From Oribacterium sp. KHPX15 (GTDB lineage Bacteria; Bacillota; Clostridia; Lachnospirales; Lachnospiraceae), in contig NZ_FNRG01000016.1 in the NCBI RefSeq assembly GCF_900107835.1, positions 25,956 through 89,955 of the forward strand: a stretch of DNA of 64,000 nucleotides. The letters are read 5' to 3'. Position 1 is the stretch's first letter. Every line of letters starts with the position of its first letter. Positions 26,499 through 35,989 of this stretch are shown piece after piece. The notes under the pieces are model-generated. The model did no database searches. It was not told where the DNA came from and saw only the letters and a program-made list of their open reading frames with translations. The translations under genes were made by a program, and so were the position numbers.

Positions 26499-28742
26499 TC
26501 ATATTACAGCATCTTGTGAATCATCCTGCTCTGTACTGTTGCCCCTGTAAGAGAACCCCAGCATTGTGATATCATCAAACTGCTCCGAATCTCCCACAAA
26601 CAGGTCTATCTTTTCCTTTACCGCCCTAAGAATTTTTCCGGGATCAGCACCCGGATCAATGTTTAGAGCTTCCAGCATTCTGTTTGTGCCAAACTGCTCG
26701 TCTTCAGCATTGGTAGATTCAGGAACTCCGTCCGTGTATGTAAACAGCGAACCACCGGCTTTAAGACAAAATTCATATTCCTTATACTTTGAACCTTCCA
26801 TAGCCCCCAAAGGCAGACCGTGATCATCTTCCATAAGTTCAAAGGATTCCGCAGGTCCCTTAAGGGCCGGGTACTCATGTCCTGCATTTACGGCCGTAAC
26901 CTTACCGGTTTTAGTGTCAATTTTTGCAAGCCAGGCAGTGACGAACATGTCCTCTTTATTGTTATCGCAAAGCTGATCATTTACTGTACGAAAAACCTCA
27001 GAGGGAGATATGCCGGGAAAAGCATTGGTCTTTATAAGTATCTTGCTTATCATCATAAAGAGCGCTGCCGGTATTCCTTTACCCGAAACATCCGCCATTA
27101 CCAGCACGATATTATCATCGTCAATTCTGAAGAAATCATAAAAGTCTCCTGCAACTTCTTTGGCAGGTGTCATGGTTGCATAGAGATCAAAATTCTGTCC
27201 TTTTGTAAAATCCTCAAAATCCACGGGCAGCATATGTGCCTGAATATCCGTGGCCAGAGACAGTTCCGTTGCGGTACGTTCTTCCCTGGAAATTGCTTCT
27301 TTCAGATCCGCCTGATATTTACCGAGGGACTCTGCCATGTTGTTGAAAGATACAGCAAGACTGCCTATTTCGTCATTCGTATTCACCAGGGTTCTGTGCC
27401 CGAAATTTCCCAGACTTATCTTCTTCATATCATCGGTCAGAACCTTCAAAGGTTCACTAAGATTATACGATACTTTTCCCGCAATATACATTGAAATAAT
27501 ACTTAATATGAAAAACAACAGGAAACAGGTAACCAGCACTGATTCTATAGTAGTTTCAATAGTCTGGTTCATCAACCCGGTGTTTTGATCTATTTCATTT
27601 TCTATACTGTTTATGGGTCCCATTACAGAACTAAGCGGACTTTGTATCACCAGTCTCAGATTGACATAATCTATATCCGAATATGCAAAAAGATATTCCT
27701 CCCGGGTTTCCGGATCTGTACTGAACAAAGCACCGGATTTTGCATATTTCCCTATTATTTCGTTCAATCCGTAAAGTCCCGGATAATTAACAGATCCGAT
27801 GGTCATATCCTGTTCATCTTCAGTATAAACCTTACCGGTTTCTGCAAGAACAGCGCCTTGGTTATCCAGGAGAATCGCAAGATCAGATTCATTCATACCT
27901 TTACTGACTATGTCACTGAATATTTCCTCTGTGCTGACATCCAAAGCAACGCATCCGGCATATTCGCCGTTTTTATAATGGAATGGCGCCACACAGGTTA
28001 TGACATCTCCCCGGCCAAGCCCGTCTTTATAGTGCTCCGTAAAAACCGGATCCGGACTTTCCTTGCCAAGCTGATACCATCCGGTATCTTTAAAATCATA
28101 ATATTTTGTATTGGCAATGCCCTGCTCAGTCGAAGATACTTTCTCATCATAGGTAAGCAGCAATCCTTCTTCGGTGGCGATATAAAGGGCAGTTATCTCG
28201 GGATGGCGGCCTGATATAGACCTGCAAATATATTCAATATTTGAGAGAATCCCGGCCTTGGCCTGATTTTTTTCATCATAATCAATGTTTTCATCGCAAA
28301 GGGTAAGGAACATTGAATCATAACCCAGGGGCAATCCATCACCCCACACAATATCTTTCCTTGTGAATTTTCCCGGTTCCTGAAGAATCTCCTCAGCGTA
28401 AGCAGCCAGGTATTCTGCATCCTCCATATAGGTATAGAATTTTACACCGGCGATGTTTGCTCTGTCGCAAACCGTGTTCTTTACATTATTTCTAAAGGAG
28501 TCCCGAAGAGCCACTCTGCTTTTCTGCGCCGCTTCCCTGCCGAACTTAATGCTTTCGGTTTCCGCCTCATTATGGACGAATCTTAAGGCATATACGCATA
28601 CAACCGTAGATAGTATGATGGCTGCTATGGCAACGCACAAAGTCATGCCCGTGAGTTTCCTTGCGAAGGATGAGTTACTCTTTTTCCTTCTTCTGTTGTT
28701 AATATGTTCTCTCAGTCGGGTTCTGATATTTTTATGATTCAT
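26499..28742 (-). CDS. Membrane PP2C-type phosphatase (RsbU/SpoIIE-like) with sensor and HAMP domains
   Basis: 747 aa. A short Arg-rich tail and a helix near 28-54 are followed by a large outside sensor domain of dCache type (residues 60-395), a second helix (near 396-418), HAMP (near 420-475) and a C-terminal SpoIIE/PP2C domain with VMADVSGKGIPAALFM and DDITML. The phosphatase would remove phosphate from a STAS protein on an outside cue, opposing the RsbW-like kinase encoded next. Its ATG overlaps the TGA of the preceding gene (ATGA), so the two phosphatases are made together. Confidence 0.92.
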   Translation of the reverse strand: MNHKNIRTRLREHINNRRRKKSNSSFARKLTGMTLCVAIAAIILSTVVCVYALRFVHNEAETESIKFGREAAQKSRVALRDSFRNNVKNTVCDRANIAGVKFYTYMEDAEYLAAYAEEILQEPGKFTRKDIVWGDGLPLGYDSMFLTLCDENIDYDEKNQAKAGILSNIEYICRSISGRHPEITALYIATEEGLLLTYDEKVSSTEQGIANTKYYDFKDTGWYQLGKESPDPVFTEHYKDGLGRGDVITCVAPFHYKNGEYAGCVALDVSTEEIFSDIVSKGMNESDLAILLDNQGAVLAETGKVYTEDEQDMTIGSVNYPGLYGLNEIIGKYAKSGALFSTDPETREEYLFAYSDIDYVNLRLVIQSPLSSVMGPINSIENEIDQNTGLMNQTIETTIESVLVTCFLLFFILSIISMYIAGKVSYNLSEPLKVLTDDMKKISLGNFGHRTLVNTNDEIGSLAVSFNNMAESLGKYQADLKEAISREERTATELSLATDIQAHMLPVDFEDFTKGQNFDLYATMTPAKEVAGDFYDFFRIDDDNIVLVMADVSGKGIPAALFMMISKILIKTNAFPGISPSEVFRTVNDQLCDNNKEDMFVTAWLAKIDTKTGKVTAVNAGHEYPALKGPAESFELMEDDHGLPLGAMEGSKYKEYEFCLKAGGSLFTYTDGVPESTNAEDEQFGTNRMLEALNIDPGADPGKILRAVKEKIDLFVGDSEQFDDITMLGFSYRGNSTEQDDSQDAVI

Positions 28743-31024
28743 GACTCTTCACCCTCCTGCGGCTTTTTTCCGTTAAACTGCAGGCAAAGCATCGTAAAAT
28801 CATCAAACTGCGGTGCATCCCCCACAAATTCATCAACGCTCTTTTTCATAAAGGACAGGATTTCTTCGGGAGCCTTATCTCTTATTTTGTTTAATGCCTC
28901 AGTCATCCTGTCAGTCCCAAACAGTTTTTCCTCCCTGTTTGCGGCCTCAGTGACACCATCTGTGTACAGAAAAAGCTTGCTTCCGGGTGAAAGCATAAAC
29001 TCATATTGTTTGAATTGTATATCTTCCATGCTGCCCAGAGGCAGGGTATGTTTATCCTTCATAAGTGAGAATGCTTCGTGCGAAAGCATTATCGCAGGAT
29101 ACTCGTGACCCGCGTTGCAGGCTTTTACCATGCCCGTTTTCAGATCAAGTATCCCCAGCCATGCAGTCACAAACATATCGTCCTGATTATTTTCACAAAG
29201 TTTCGCATTTACATAGCTGAATACCTTTTCCGGAGAGTCCTCAACATAAGTATGAGTCTTTATAAGCGTCTTTGTTATGGCCATATACAGGGAAGCCGGA
29301 ACGCCTTTGCCTGATACATCTGCTATTACCATTGCAAGATGATCTTCATCGATCAAAAAGAAATCGTAAAAATCTCCGCCCACTTCCTTTGCGGTATTCA
29401 TGGAGGCATAAACATCAAAATCGTGTCTGTCCGGAAAAGCAGGGAATACACTAGGCAAAAGACTTGTCTGGATACTTTTTGCCATGGAAAGTTCTGCAGC
29501 AATACGTTCCTCTTTCACGGTAACACGTCTGATAGTTTCCATGTATTGCTGGATAGAAGATGCCATGAGGTTAAATGTCCTTGCAAGATCACCTATCTCA
29601 TCCTTTGTATCAACTTTTGTCCTATGAGAAAGATCACCATTGGAAAATTTTCGCACATCAGATTCCAGACGCCTGATGGGATCGATCAAGCTGAAAGACT
29701 GAATCGTAACAACAACAGCAGTCAGCAGGAGAATAACCGCAAATATAATGAGACATTTATTGACAACCTGTCCGGAGGCCTCATCAAAATTCCTTGATAC
29801 AGTTTCAACACTGTTTCCTATTTCGAGCCTTATGTCTGAAGCAGCCTTTGTAAATGCCTCCTTAGGTGCCTTAACAACAAAGATCCAGTTGGTATGTCTG
29901 ATGTAGGATGCTCCGATATAGCAGATCCCTTCGGGCTCCTCAACGGTATATAATACCGTTTCGTCTTCCCCAACCCCACTGAGATTACTTATCAGTTCAT
30001 CAATTCCCTCGAAACTGCCTTCAGGATCATCATCCGTCATATCTTTGCAGGCAAGTATCCTGCCATCAGGTGTAACGATATACGCTTCCATATTGTCGGA
30101 TACATTACTGTTTACCATAGCCCGGTACAGATCGTCTGTATGTATATCGATGCCTATACATCCGACAAAGTCGCCATTCCCATCAAAAAATGGTATAGCA
30201 CAGCTTGTTACACTGCCTTTAATAAACTGATCCACGTATCTTGAAATAAATGTGATCTCCCCATTATTTTTGGCAAGCCTGTACCAGTCCCTCTGCCTGT
30301 ATTCATAATATCTGTCATCGCCTTCATTGTCTGCAGCTATTTCAGCAAAATCATCATAGCTTATAAGTACGCCTGTTTCCGTACCCACATAAAGATCTAC
30401 GTACTCCGGGTTCGCTTCTTTAATAGGCTTAAATATTTTGACTATATTTGCTATTAATTCAGCCTCATCCTTAACCTTACCTTCATAGATGACATCCTTA
30501 TTCGCCAGAAGTTTGTACAAAGACATTTTGCCTGCCATATCCATAGAGATATCAGGTACATGAACGGGATCAAAACGGTCACTGTATTTATAAATGTCAT
30601 TCATAAACGACTGAAGATAGCAAGCGTCATTCATGTAACTGTTTATGGATTCGTTTACATAGGCCATTTTTTCGCCAAGCTGGTCTCCAACCTGATCCTC
30701 AAGGTCGGCGATCATCGCTTCTTCACTAAGGTCAGCTGCGCTATGGGCAAAACCCACGCTTATCCTCTCAGTGGAAGAATGAACTCTTTTTATGGCAAAA
30801 ATACTTATAAAGGAAGAAGCTATCAGCGTAATGACAACAAGGCCGATAACGGCATTGGACAACTTGTAAAAAATGCTGCTCCTGTTTATATCAACAGTAT
30901 CTCCAGAAGCAGCATCCTTTTCCCTACGTAATTTTATGATTGTTTTTAAATATAATGCGAATGCTGTGAATATCAATATAATTAACAGAATAAGCATTAT
31001 TGTTGCCTTGCGGCTGCCGATCAT
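28739..31024 (-). CDS. Second membrane PP2C-type phosphatase, paralogue of the next gene
   Basis: 761 aa, same build as its neighbour but with an additional N-terminal membrane helix (residues 8-27) before the usual one (near 55-78). dCache-type outer sensor, helix near 410-430, HAMP and a PP2C domain with VIADVSGKGVPASLYM and FDDFTML. The two catalytic domains are close and the sensor domains differ, suggesting two signals feeding one switch. First gene of the three-gene unit. A small hydrophobic lead before the second helix is unusual. Confidence 0.92.
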   Translation of the reverse strand: MIGSRKATIMLILLIILIFTAFALYLKTIIKLRREKDAASGDTVDINRSSIFYKLSNAVIGLVVITLIASSFISIFAIKRVHSSTERISVGFAHSAADLSEEAMIADLEDQVGDQLGEKMAYVNESINSYMNDACYLQSFMNDIYKYSDRFDPVHVPDISMDMAGKMSLYKLLANKDVIYEGKVKDEAELIANIVKIFKPIKEANPEYVDLYVGTETGVLISYDDFAEIAADNEGDDRYYEYRQRDWYRLAKNNGEITFISRYVDQFIKGSVTSCAIPFFDGNGDFVGCIGIDIHTDDLYRAMVNSNVSDNMEAYIVTPDGRILACKDMTDDDPEGSFEGIDELISNLSGVGEDETVLYTVEEPEGICYIGASYIRHTNWIFVVKAPKEAFTKAASDIRLEIGNSVETVSRNFDEASGQVVNKCLIIFAVILLLTAVVVTIQSFSLIDPIRRLESDVRKFSNGDLSHRTKVDTKDEIGDLARTFNLMASSIQQYMETIRRVTVKEERIAAELSMAKSIQTSLLPSVFPAFPDRHDFDVYASMNTAKEVGGDFYDFFLIDEDHLAMVIADVSGKGVPASLYMAITKTLIKTHTYVEDSPEKVFSYVNAKLCENNQDDMFVTAWLGILDLKTGMVKACNAGHEYPAIMLSHEAFSLMKDKHTLPLGSMEDIQFKQYEFMLSPGSKLFLYTDGVTEAANREEKLFGTDRMTEALNKIRDKAPEEILSFMKKSVDEFVGDAPQFDDFTMLCLQFNGKKPQEGEES

Positions 31025-31043
31025 TGATACACCTCTTTTAGCA

Positions 31044-31607
31044 TTAGTCTCTTAACAGATTTATACTCTTAAGAACATTGCCCTCAAAATCATATATGCT
31101 GAACACATCTCCATCCATTATAGCATAACTGTTGGGGTTGCCACCCTTTGGAATAGAGGTACTTCCCGGATTCAGATGATAAAAGCTTATGCCATCCTTT
31201 TCCATTTTCTCAGCATTGATAATATGTGTATGGCCATGTAAAAGTACATCTCCGTCAGAAAGAGGCGGAAGGTTCACTTCATTAAACACATGACCGTGGG
31301 TTGCAAAGATAGTATGGTCATTCAGTACCAATATGGCATAATCTGCAAGTACAGGAAACTTAAGCACCATCTGATCCACTTCAGCTTCGCAGTTTCCTCT
31401 GACTGCCCATATTTTGTTATTCAAAGGATTAAGCATTTCTATGACTTCCTTAGGAGCATAGTCCCTGGGAAGGTCATTACGGGGTCCGTGGTACAGTATG
31501 TCTCCGAGTATGATAAGGCGCTCCGCACCGCTTTTCTCATAGGCTTCCAGGGTTTTTCTGCACCAGTATGCGGAACCGTGAATATCGCTGGCGATGAAGT
31601 ATTTCAT
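31044..31607 (-). CDS. YfcE-family metallophosphodiesterase
   Basis: 187 aa, normal for the family. Motifs: FIASDIHGS, LGDILYHGPRND, VRGNCEAE, ATHGHVF and LHGHTH give the full dinuclear metal site. Members hydrolyse phosphodiesters, with the natural substrate often unknown. The gene follows argS after a structured repeat. Confidence 0.93.
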   Translation of the reverse strand: MKYFIASDIHGSAYWCRKTLEAYEKSGAERLIILGDILYHGPRNDLPRDYAPKEVIEMLNPLNNKIWAVRGNCEAEVDQMVLKFPVLADYAILVLNDHTIFATHGHVFNEVNLPPLSDGDVLLHGHTHIINAEKMEKDGISFYHLNPGSTSIPKGGNPNSYAIMDGDVFSIYDFEGNVLKSINLLRD

Positions 31608-31640
31608 TGGTTTTTCCTTTCATATGGATGGTTTAATTGG

Positions 31641-31766
31641 CCGTACCCGCTGGCGCTCCGCCAGGTCAGGTTCGGCCTAAGGAAGGCCTTCACCTGATCC
31701 CTTCGGGACGAGAGCTCTGCTCTCGCCATTTCGGTCGGAGTTTTGCCGATGCAAAACTCCTCCACT
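31641..31766 (-). repeat. Structured intergenic repeat, copy 1
   Basis: Begins (minus strand) 1 bp after the argS stop. Hairpins: GGAGTTTTGC-CGAT-GCAAAACTCC (31737-31760), GAGAGC-TCT-GCTCTC (31710-31724) and TCAGGT..GGCCT/AGGCC..ACCTGA (about 31665-31696). The sequence is shared with copy 2 at 35762-35987. It lies before the phosphodiesterase gene. Confidence 0.85.
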
Positions 31767-31767
31767 C

Positions 31768-33573
31768 TTACATCCTCTCAGGTGCGCTAAATCCCAGGGT
31801 TTCTATACAGGTGGTGAGGACCTTCCATGTTAACATGAGGAGGCTCATGTAGCCCTGTTTCTTTTTCTCATCAGGCTCGCCCAGGAACTTAACATCATGA
31901 TAGAAACTGTTGAAAGCGTTGGACACTTCATAGATGTAAGAACAGATACGATGAGGTGCAAGCTCTCTCCATGCACCGTTTATCTCATCCTGATATCTGG
32001 TGAGAAGTGTCTCAAGAGTGCGTCCGCTCTTATCTTCAACAGGAAGTATCTCAAAATCTACAGAATGTGCATTAATATAATCTTTTACCGGCACATCTTC
32101 TCCGATGCCCTGCTCCTGCATAAATTTACGTATAATAGAGCTGATACGAACAATGGTATAAAGGATATATGGTCCGGTGTTTCCTTCAAAGGAAGTGAAT
32201 TTATCAAGATCAAAGATATAGTCCTTTGTAGCCTGATTGCTGAGATCGCCGTACTTAAGTGCAGCAAGGCCTACAAGTGATGCAATCTTTTCGGCCTCTT
32301 CAGCGCTTATCTCATCACCTCTTGATTCCTTTATTCTCTCAAGTACCTTTGCATTGGTTTCAGCTATAAGCTTCTCGAGTCGGAGAACGCCGCCCTCTCG
32401 TGTCTTGAAGGGCTTTCCATCCTTACCGTTCATGGTACCGAAACCTATGAACTTAAGCTCCTCCTCCGGTCTTACGTAGCCTGCCTTACGGGCAACTCTG
32501 AAGAACTGGGTATAGTGGAGTGACTGACGGCTGTCCGCAATGTAAATGTATTCATCCGGCTTATAGAGCTTTTCACGCTCAATGATGGTGCCAAGATCTG
32601 ATGTGGCATAGAGCGCACCACCGTCGGATTTACGAACCATGCATGGAGGAATTTCCTTAGGATCTTCAGGTTCATTTACATCAACAACGAGAGCTCCCTG
32701 TGACTCGTATGCAAGTTCCTTATCGATAAGATCCTGAATAAGTCCCGGGATATACTGCTGGGCATCACTCTCACCCTTCCAGAGATCAAAGTGAACATCG
32801 AGGTTTCCATAATTCTTCTTAAGATCCGCAACAGAAACTGCCATGATCTTCTTCCATACCTCACGATACTTAGGATCACCTTCCTGAAGCTTTACAGTGG
32901 CAGTATGTGCACGTTCAGCGAAATCAGGATTGATCAGTGTTCCGTCTTCATTCTTATCCTTTGCTTTCTTGGATGCAAATGGATATATTTCTTCAAGCTG
33001 AGCTATATCAAGTTCCTCGTCAAGCTGTCCTCTGTCCTCAAGCTCAGCTATGATAAGTCCCATCTGAAGTCCCCAGTCCCCGAGATGAACATCACCTATA
33101 ACTTCATTACCCTGCTGCTTAGCCATTCTTTTAATAGTTTCTCCGATAACGGCTGAACGAAGGTGCCCAACATGGAGAGGCTTTGCAACATTGGCTCCGC
33201 CGTAATCTACGATGATTTTCTTTCCCTCATGGGCGTCAAGTCCGAGATCCTCACGGAAGGTCATCTCGTTAAGGTATTTCTTAACCAGGTCCTCAGAGAG
33301 GTTAATGTTTATAAATCCCGGCATAACTGCTGAAACTTCAGAAAACATAAGGATATCATCTCTCTTCATATCCTTAAGCTTTTCTACAACTTCATTTGCG
33401 ATATCAATAGGCTTCTTGTGGTACTGCTTGGCGCCGGCCATGGCTCCGTTACACTGATACTCGCAAAGGTCAGGACGATTGGAAATAGTAACCTTTCCAA
33501 GTTCTGAATCATAACCGCAAAGTGCAAAACCGGTTCTTACCGCATCTCCGATAACATTAAGTATGGTAGTCAA
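31768..33573 (-). CDS. argS: Arginyl-tRNA synthetase
   Basis: Class I aminoacyl-tRNA synthetase charging tRNA-Arg; 601 aa. N-terminal Add-1 tRNA-binding domain, LCEYQCNGAMAGAK, the HIGH-type motif NVAKPLHVGHLRSA, and a C-terminal anticodon-binding domain ending in CIETLGFSAPERM. No canonical KMSK is visible, as in many ArgS proteins. Transcribed from a promoter with TATAAT at 33667-33672 (minus strand). The 3' end abuts a structured repeat. Confidence 0.97.
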   Translation of the reverse strand: MTTILNVIGDAVRTGFALCGYDSELGKVTISNRPDLCEYQCNGAMAGAKQYHKKPIDIANEVVEKLKDMKRDDILMFSEVSAVMPGFININLSEDLVKKYLNEMTFREDLGLDAHEGKKIIVDYGGANVAKPLHVGHLRSAVIGETIKRMAKQQGNEVIGDVHLGDWGLQMGLIIAELEDRGQLDEELDIAQLEEIYPFASKKAKDKNEDGTLINPDFAERAHTATVKLQEGDPKYREVWKKIMAVSVADLKKNYGNLDVHFDLWKGESDAQQYIPGLIQDLIDKELAYESQGALVVDVNEPEDPKEIPPCMVRKSDGGALYATSDLGTIIEREKLYKPDEYIYIADSRQSLHYTQFFRVARKAGYVRPEEELKFIGFGTMNGKDGKPFKTREGGVLRLEKLIAETNAKVLERIKESRGDEISAEEAEKIASLVGLAALKYGDLSNQATKDYIFDLDKFTSFEGNTGPYILYTIVRISSIIRKFMQEQGIGEDVPVKDYINAHSVDFEILPVEDKSGRTLETLLTRYQDEINGAWRELAPHRICSYIYEVSNAFNSFYHDVKFLGEPDEKKKQGYMSLLMLTWKVLTTCIETLGFSAPERM

Positions 33574-33666
33574 TGTGAAACTCCTTTTATCTATAAATAT
33601 GAAAATTTAAGCGAGCAGGTAAACCCTTACTCATTATGAGTTAGCCGTCACATGGGTGTTTGTACA

Positions 33667-33672
33667 ATTATA
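33667..33672 (-). promoter_or_regulatory. -10 box of argS
   Basis: TATAAT on the minus strand about 95 bp before the argS ATG, in the gap after efp; a clear -35 cannot be fixed. Confidence 0.5.
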
Positions 33673-33699
33673 CCGCACGCGTAACAACTTTAACGAGAT

Positions 33700-33730
33700 T
33701 AAAAAAAGGTTTCCTTTCGGGAAACCTTTC
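33700..33730 (-). terminator. Terminator of efp
   Basis: AAAGGTTTCC-TTTCG-GGAAACCTTT with TTTTTTT on the minus strand, about 40 bp after the efp stop. Confidence 0.9.
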
Positions 33731-33768
33731 TCAAAAACGGAGATTTCTCCGTAAATCTTTATTTAAGA

Positions 33769-34326
33769 TTAACCACGAGACTCGTACTGACCAGTCTGTG
33801 TTGAAACGATAACCTTGTCTCCGATGTTGATGAAAAGAGGAACCTGGATATCAACACCTGTCTCAAGAGTTGCAGGCTTTGTAGCACCTGTAGCTGTGTT
33901 GCCCTTTACACCAGGCTCTGTGTGAACAACCTCAAGAGTAACCTTAAGAGGTGGCTCTACTGCGAATACCTTACCCTGGTATGAATCAACACGAACTGTC
34001 TCGTTCTCCTTAACGAACTTCATGGAATCAGCGATCTCATCGTGTGAAAGAGCGATCTGCTCGAATGTCTCAGGATTCATGAAGTTGTACATCTCACCAT
34101 CATCATAGAGATACTGCATATCCTGTCTGTCGATGTGTGCTGGAGGGAACTTCTCTGTAGGACGGAATGTACGCTCTGTTACACCACCGTTGATTACGTT
34201 TCTAAGCTTTGTTCTAACGAAAGCTGCTCCCTTACCCGGCTTAACGTGCTGGAACTCAATAATCTGAACAACCTGACCTTCGATCTCGAGTGTGACACCG
34301 TTTCTGAAATCACCTGCTGATACCAT
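33769..34326 (-). CDS. efp: Translation elongation factor P
   Basis: Relieves ribosome stalling at polyproline; 185 aa, three beta-barrel domains. The tip loop KPGKGAAF carries Lys32, the position modified in many bacteria. Own promoter and terminator. AGGAGG lies 5 bp before the ATG. Not functionally tied to its neighbours. Confidence 0.97.
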   Translation of the reverse strand: MVSAGDFRNGVTLEIEGQVVQIIEFQHVKPGKGAAFVRTKLRNVINGGVTERTFRPTEKFPPAHIDRQDMQYLYDDGEMYNFMNPETFEQIALSHDEIADSMKFVKENETVRVDSYQGKVFAVEPPLKVTLEVVHTEPGVKGNTATGATKPATLETGVDIQVPLFINIGDKVIVSTQTGQYESRG

Positions 34327-34456
34327 AAAATCCTCCTAAATAATGAAACTACTGAATATTTCTATTCGGTTTGTTTATCGTTTTTTAATTAAATTCTCGT
34401 GCTTTGTGGCACCATGATAAGCCATTACGGCACTCGAGCTCACAAAATACTGATGT

Positions 34457-34485
34457 ATTTTAATACATTAGAAAGCATAATGCAA
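34457..34485 (-). promoter_or_regulatory. Promoter of efp
   Basis: TTGCAT (34480-34485) and TAAAAT (34457-34462) on the minus strand with 17 bp between, about 130 bp before the efp ATG. Confidence 0.55.
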
Positions 34486-34567
34486 TACCTTCGTTGATTT
34501 TTTTGGCTGCGGGCGGCCCGTTAAAGAACACCTCGCCCGGACTTATAACAAGATAAATTCATTGAGA

Positions 34568-35722
34568 TTAGTAATGTATTACATCAGTCTCACTTATGAT
34601 TTTTTCAATAACAGATTTTGCTTCGTCGCTTGTGAAGTATTTGTACGTCGTCTCGGGAACAAGGTCTTTTATGCTGTCAAGCTCTCCGTCGTGGATTGCT
34701 TTTCGGACGGCGGAGGCGGAAATCGTCTTACCGTCGTGTTCTTTTCGAGGGACTATGTGGCACTCTATGCCGGCTTTCGGCAGGGCTTCAGACATGATGT
34801 CGTTATAGATGCCTGTGACAAGTGAGGTTGGTTCGTCTCCGACGAATCGGGAATTTATCAGGAGCTTCTTTGCGATGCCTTCAAATACGTGGAGGTCTAT
34901 GCCCGCCTGGCTCTTTATGACAGCATTATCGCCTTTCTGGAAGTAGGCGGGGAAGGTTGCCGAGCTTATGATATAGGATCCCGAATCATGATATATGATT
35001 CCCTTGAGGTCGGCGGTGCCTTCTTCGATGAGTTTTCTTCTTACGGAAAACGGAACAAGGCTTGCATCTTCGGAGACCATGAAGAGGTGGAGTATGTCGC
35101 AGTTCTCCATGGCTTTTTCAACGAGATATCTATGGCCGAGGGTGAAAGGATTTGCGTTCATGACTATGGCTGAAACCTTAAGTCCGGAAGCTTCGACAGT
35201 GTTTGCACCCGAAGCTGATTCGGTTTCGTTCTGCAGTTTTGCTTCATAAGCCTTTGCTTTGTCAAAGTCCATTTCCTGCAGCTGCGCTAATGTCTCTTTC
35301 TTCAGGTTCTCAAGATAGTCCCTGAAGCCGGTTCTCTTGTTTTCCATGAAGACGATATTACACTCTTCCATACGGGCTATTTCTTTAAAGCCAAGGCTGT
35401 TAAAGAATAGTGCAGTATTACATTTGGTGTACAGGAAGATATGGTAGTTCCCTCTGCTGAACTGATATTCGATAAGATGGGATACTATATCGTTCATCAG
35501 GGCTTCTCCCTGATGGTCGGAGCTTACCGCCATACATCTCAGGGTATTTCCAAAGCAGCTTCCTGTTGCGATGACATTGTAGTCATCATCCAGCATGGCT
35601 GCTGTGTAATCCAGATTTTTGTCGAGGTGGATGCCTTCTTTTTCCAGGAGGTCCTCCACCAGAGTTTTCATATAGCGGTCCCCGGGACCCACTGATGTAA
35701 TAGAATAATTTGCTTCTGCCAT
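34568..35722 (-). CDS. citC: Citrate lyase ligase ([citrate (pro-3S)-lyase] ligase)
   Basis: Activates citrate lyase by acetylating the thiol of its prosthetic group, with ATP and acetate; 384 aa. N-terminal GNAT-like domain (MVxD region DYTAAMLDDDYNVI..GSCFGNTLR) and a nucleotidyltransferase domain with NANPFTLGHRYLVEKA, the HxGH-type motif. Ends with FTSDEAKSVIEKI. It is separated from the rest of the citrate genes by two membrane protein genes and a structured repeat, which is unusual; in known operons citC lies next to citDEF. Confidence 0.95.
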   Translation of the reverse strand: MAEANYSITSVGPGDRYMKTLVEDLLEKEGIHLDKNLDYTAAMLDDDYNVIATGSCFGNTLRCMAVSSDHQGEALMNDIVSHLIEYQFSRGNYHIFLYTKCNTALFFNSLGFKEIARMEECNIVFMENKRTGFRDYLENLKKETLAQLQEMDFDKAKAYEAKLQNETESASGANTVEASGLKVSAIVMNANPFTLGHRYLVEKAMENCDILHLFMVSEDASLVPFSVRRKLIEEGTADLKGIIYHDSGSYIISSATFPAYFQKGDNAVIKSQAGIDLHVFEGIAKKLLINSRFVGDEPTSLVTGIYNDIMSEALPKAGIECHIVPRKEHDGKTISASAVRKAIHDGELDSIKDLVPETTYKYFTSDEAKSVIEKIISETDVIHY

Positions 35723-35761
35723 TTAATATATGTCCTTTACTAAATTGAATGGGTTACCTGA

Positions 35762-35987
35762 CCGTACCCGCTTGCGCTCCGCAGGTCAGGTTCGGCCCAA
35801 GGAAGGCCTTCACCTGATCCCTTCGGGAATATATCCTTGTTTCTCTAAACAAGGATGCCGCCCAGCCGGCGAGGCTGGTTTCGACCCCGTCGAAATCAAA
35901 CGAAAATGCCTGCGCGAAGCGCATCTCAATGGCATTTTCTCCTCTCGCCATGTCGGTCGGGATTTTCCCGATGGAAAATCCCTCCAC
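35762..35987 (-). repeat. Structured intergenic repeat, copy 2
   Basis: Begins (minus strand) 2 bp after the stop of the TPM-domain gene. It shares with copy 1 the end blocks and a hairpin GGGATTTTCC-CGAT-GGAAAATCCC (35959-35982), which differs from copy 1 at three stem positions, each compensated. An extra middle part holds ATCCTTGTTT-CTCT-AAACAAGGAT (35832-35855) and a GAAAATGCC..GGCATTTTC stem with inner TGCGC/GCGCA. It lies before citC. Confidence 0.85.
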
Positions 35988-35989
35988 TA

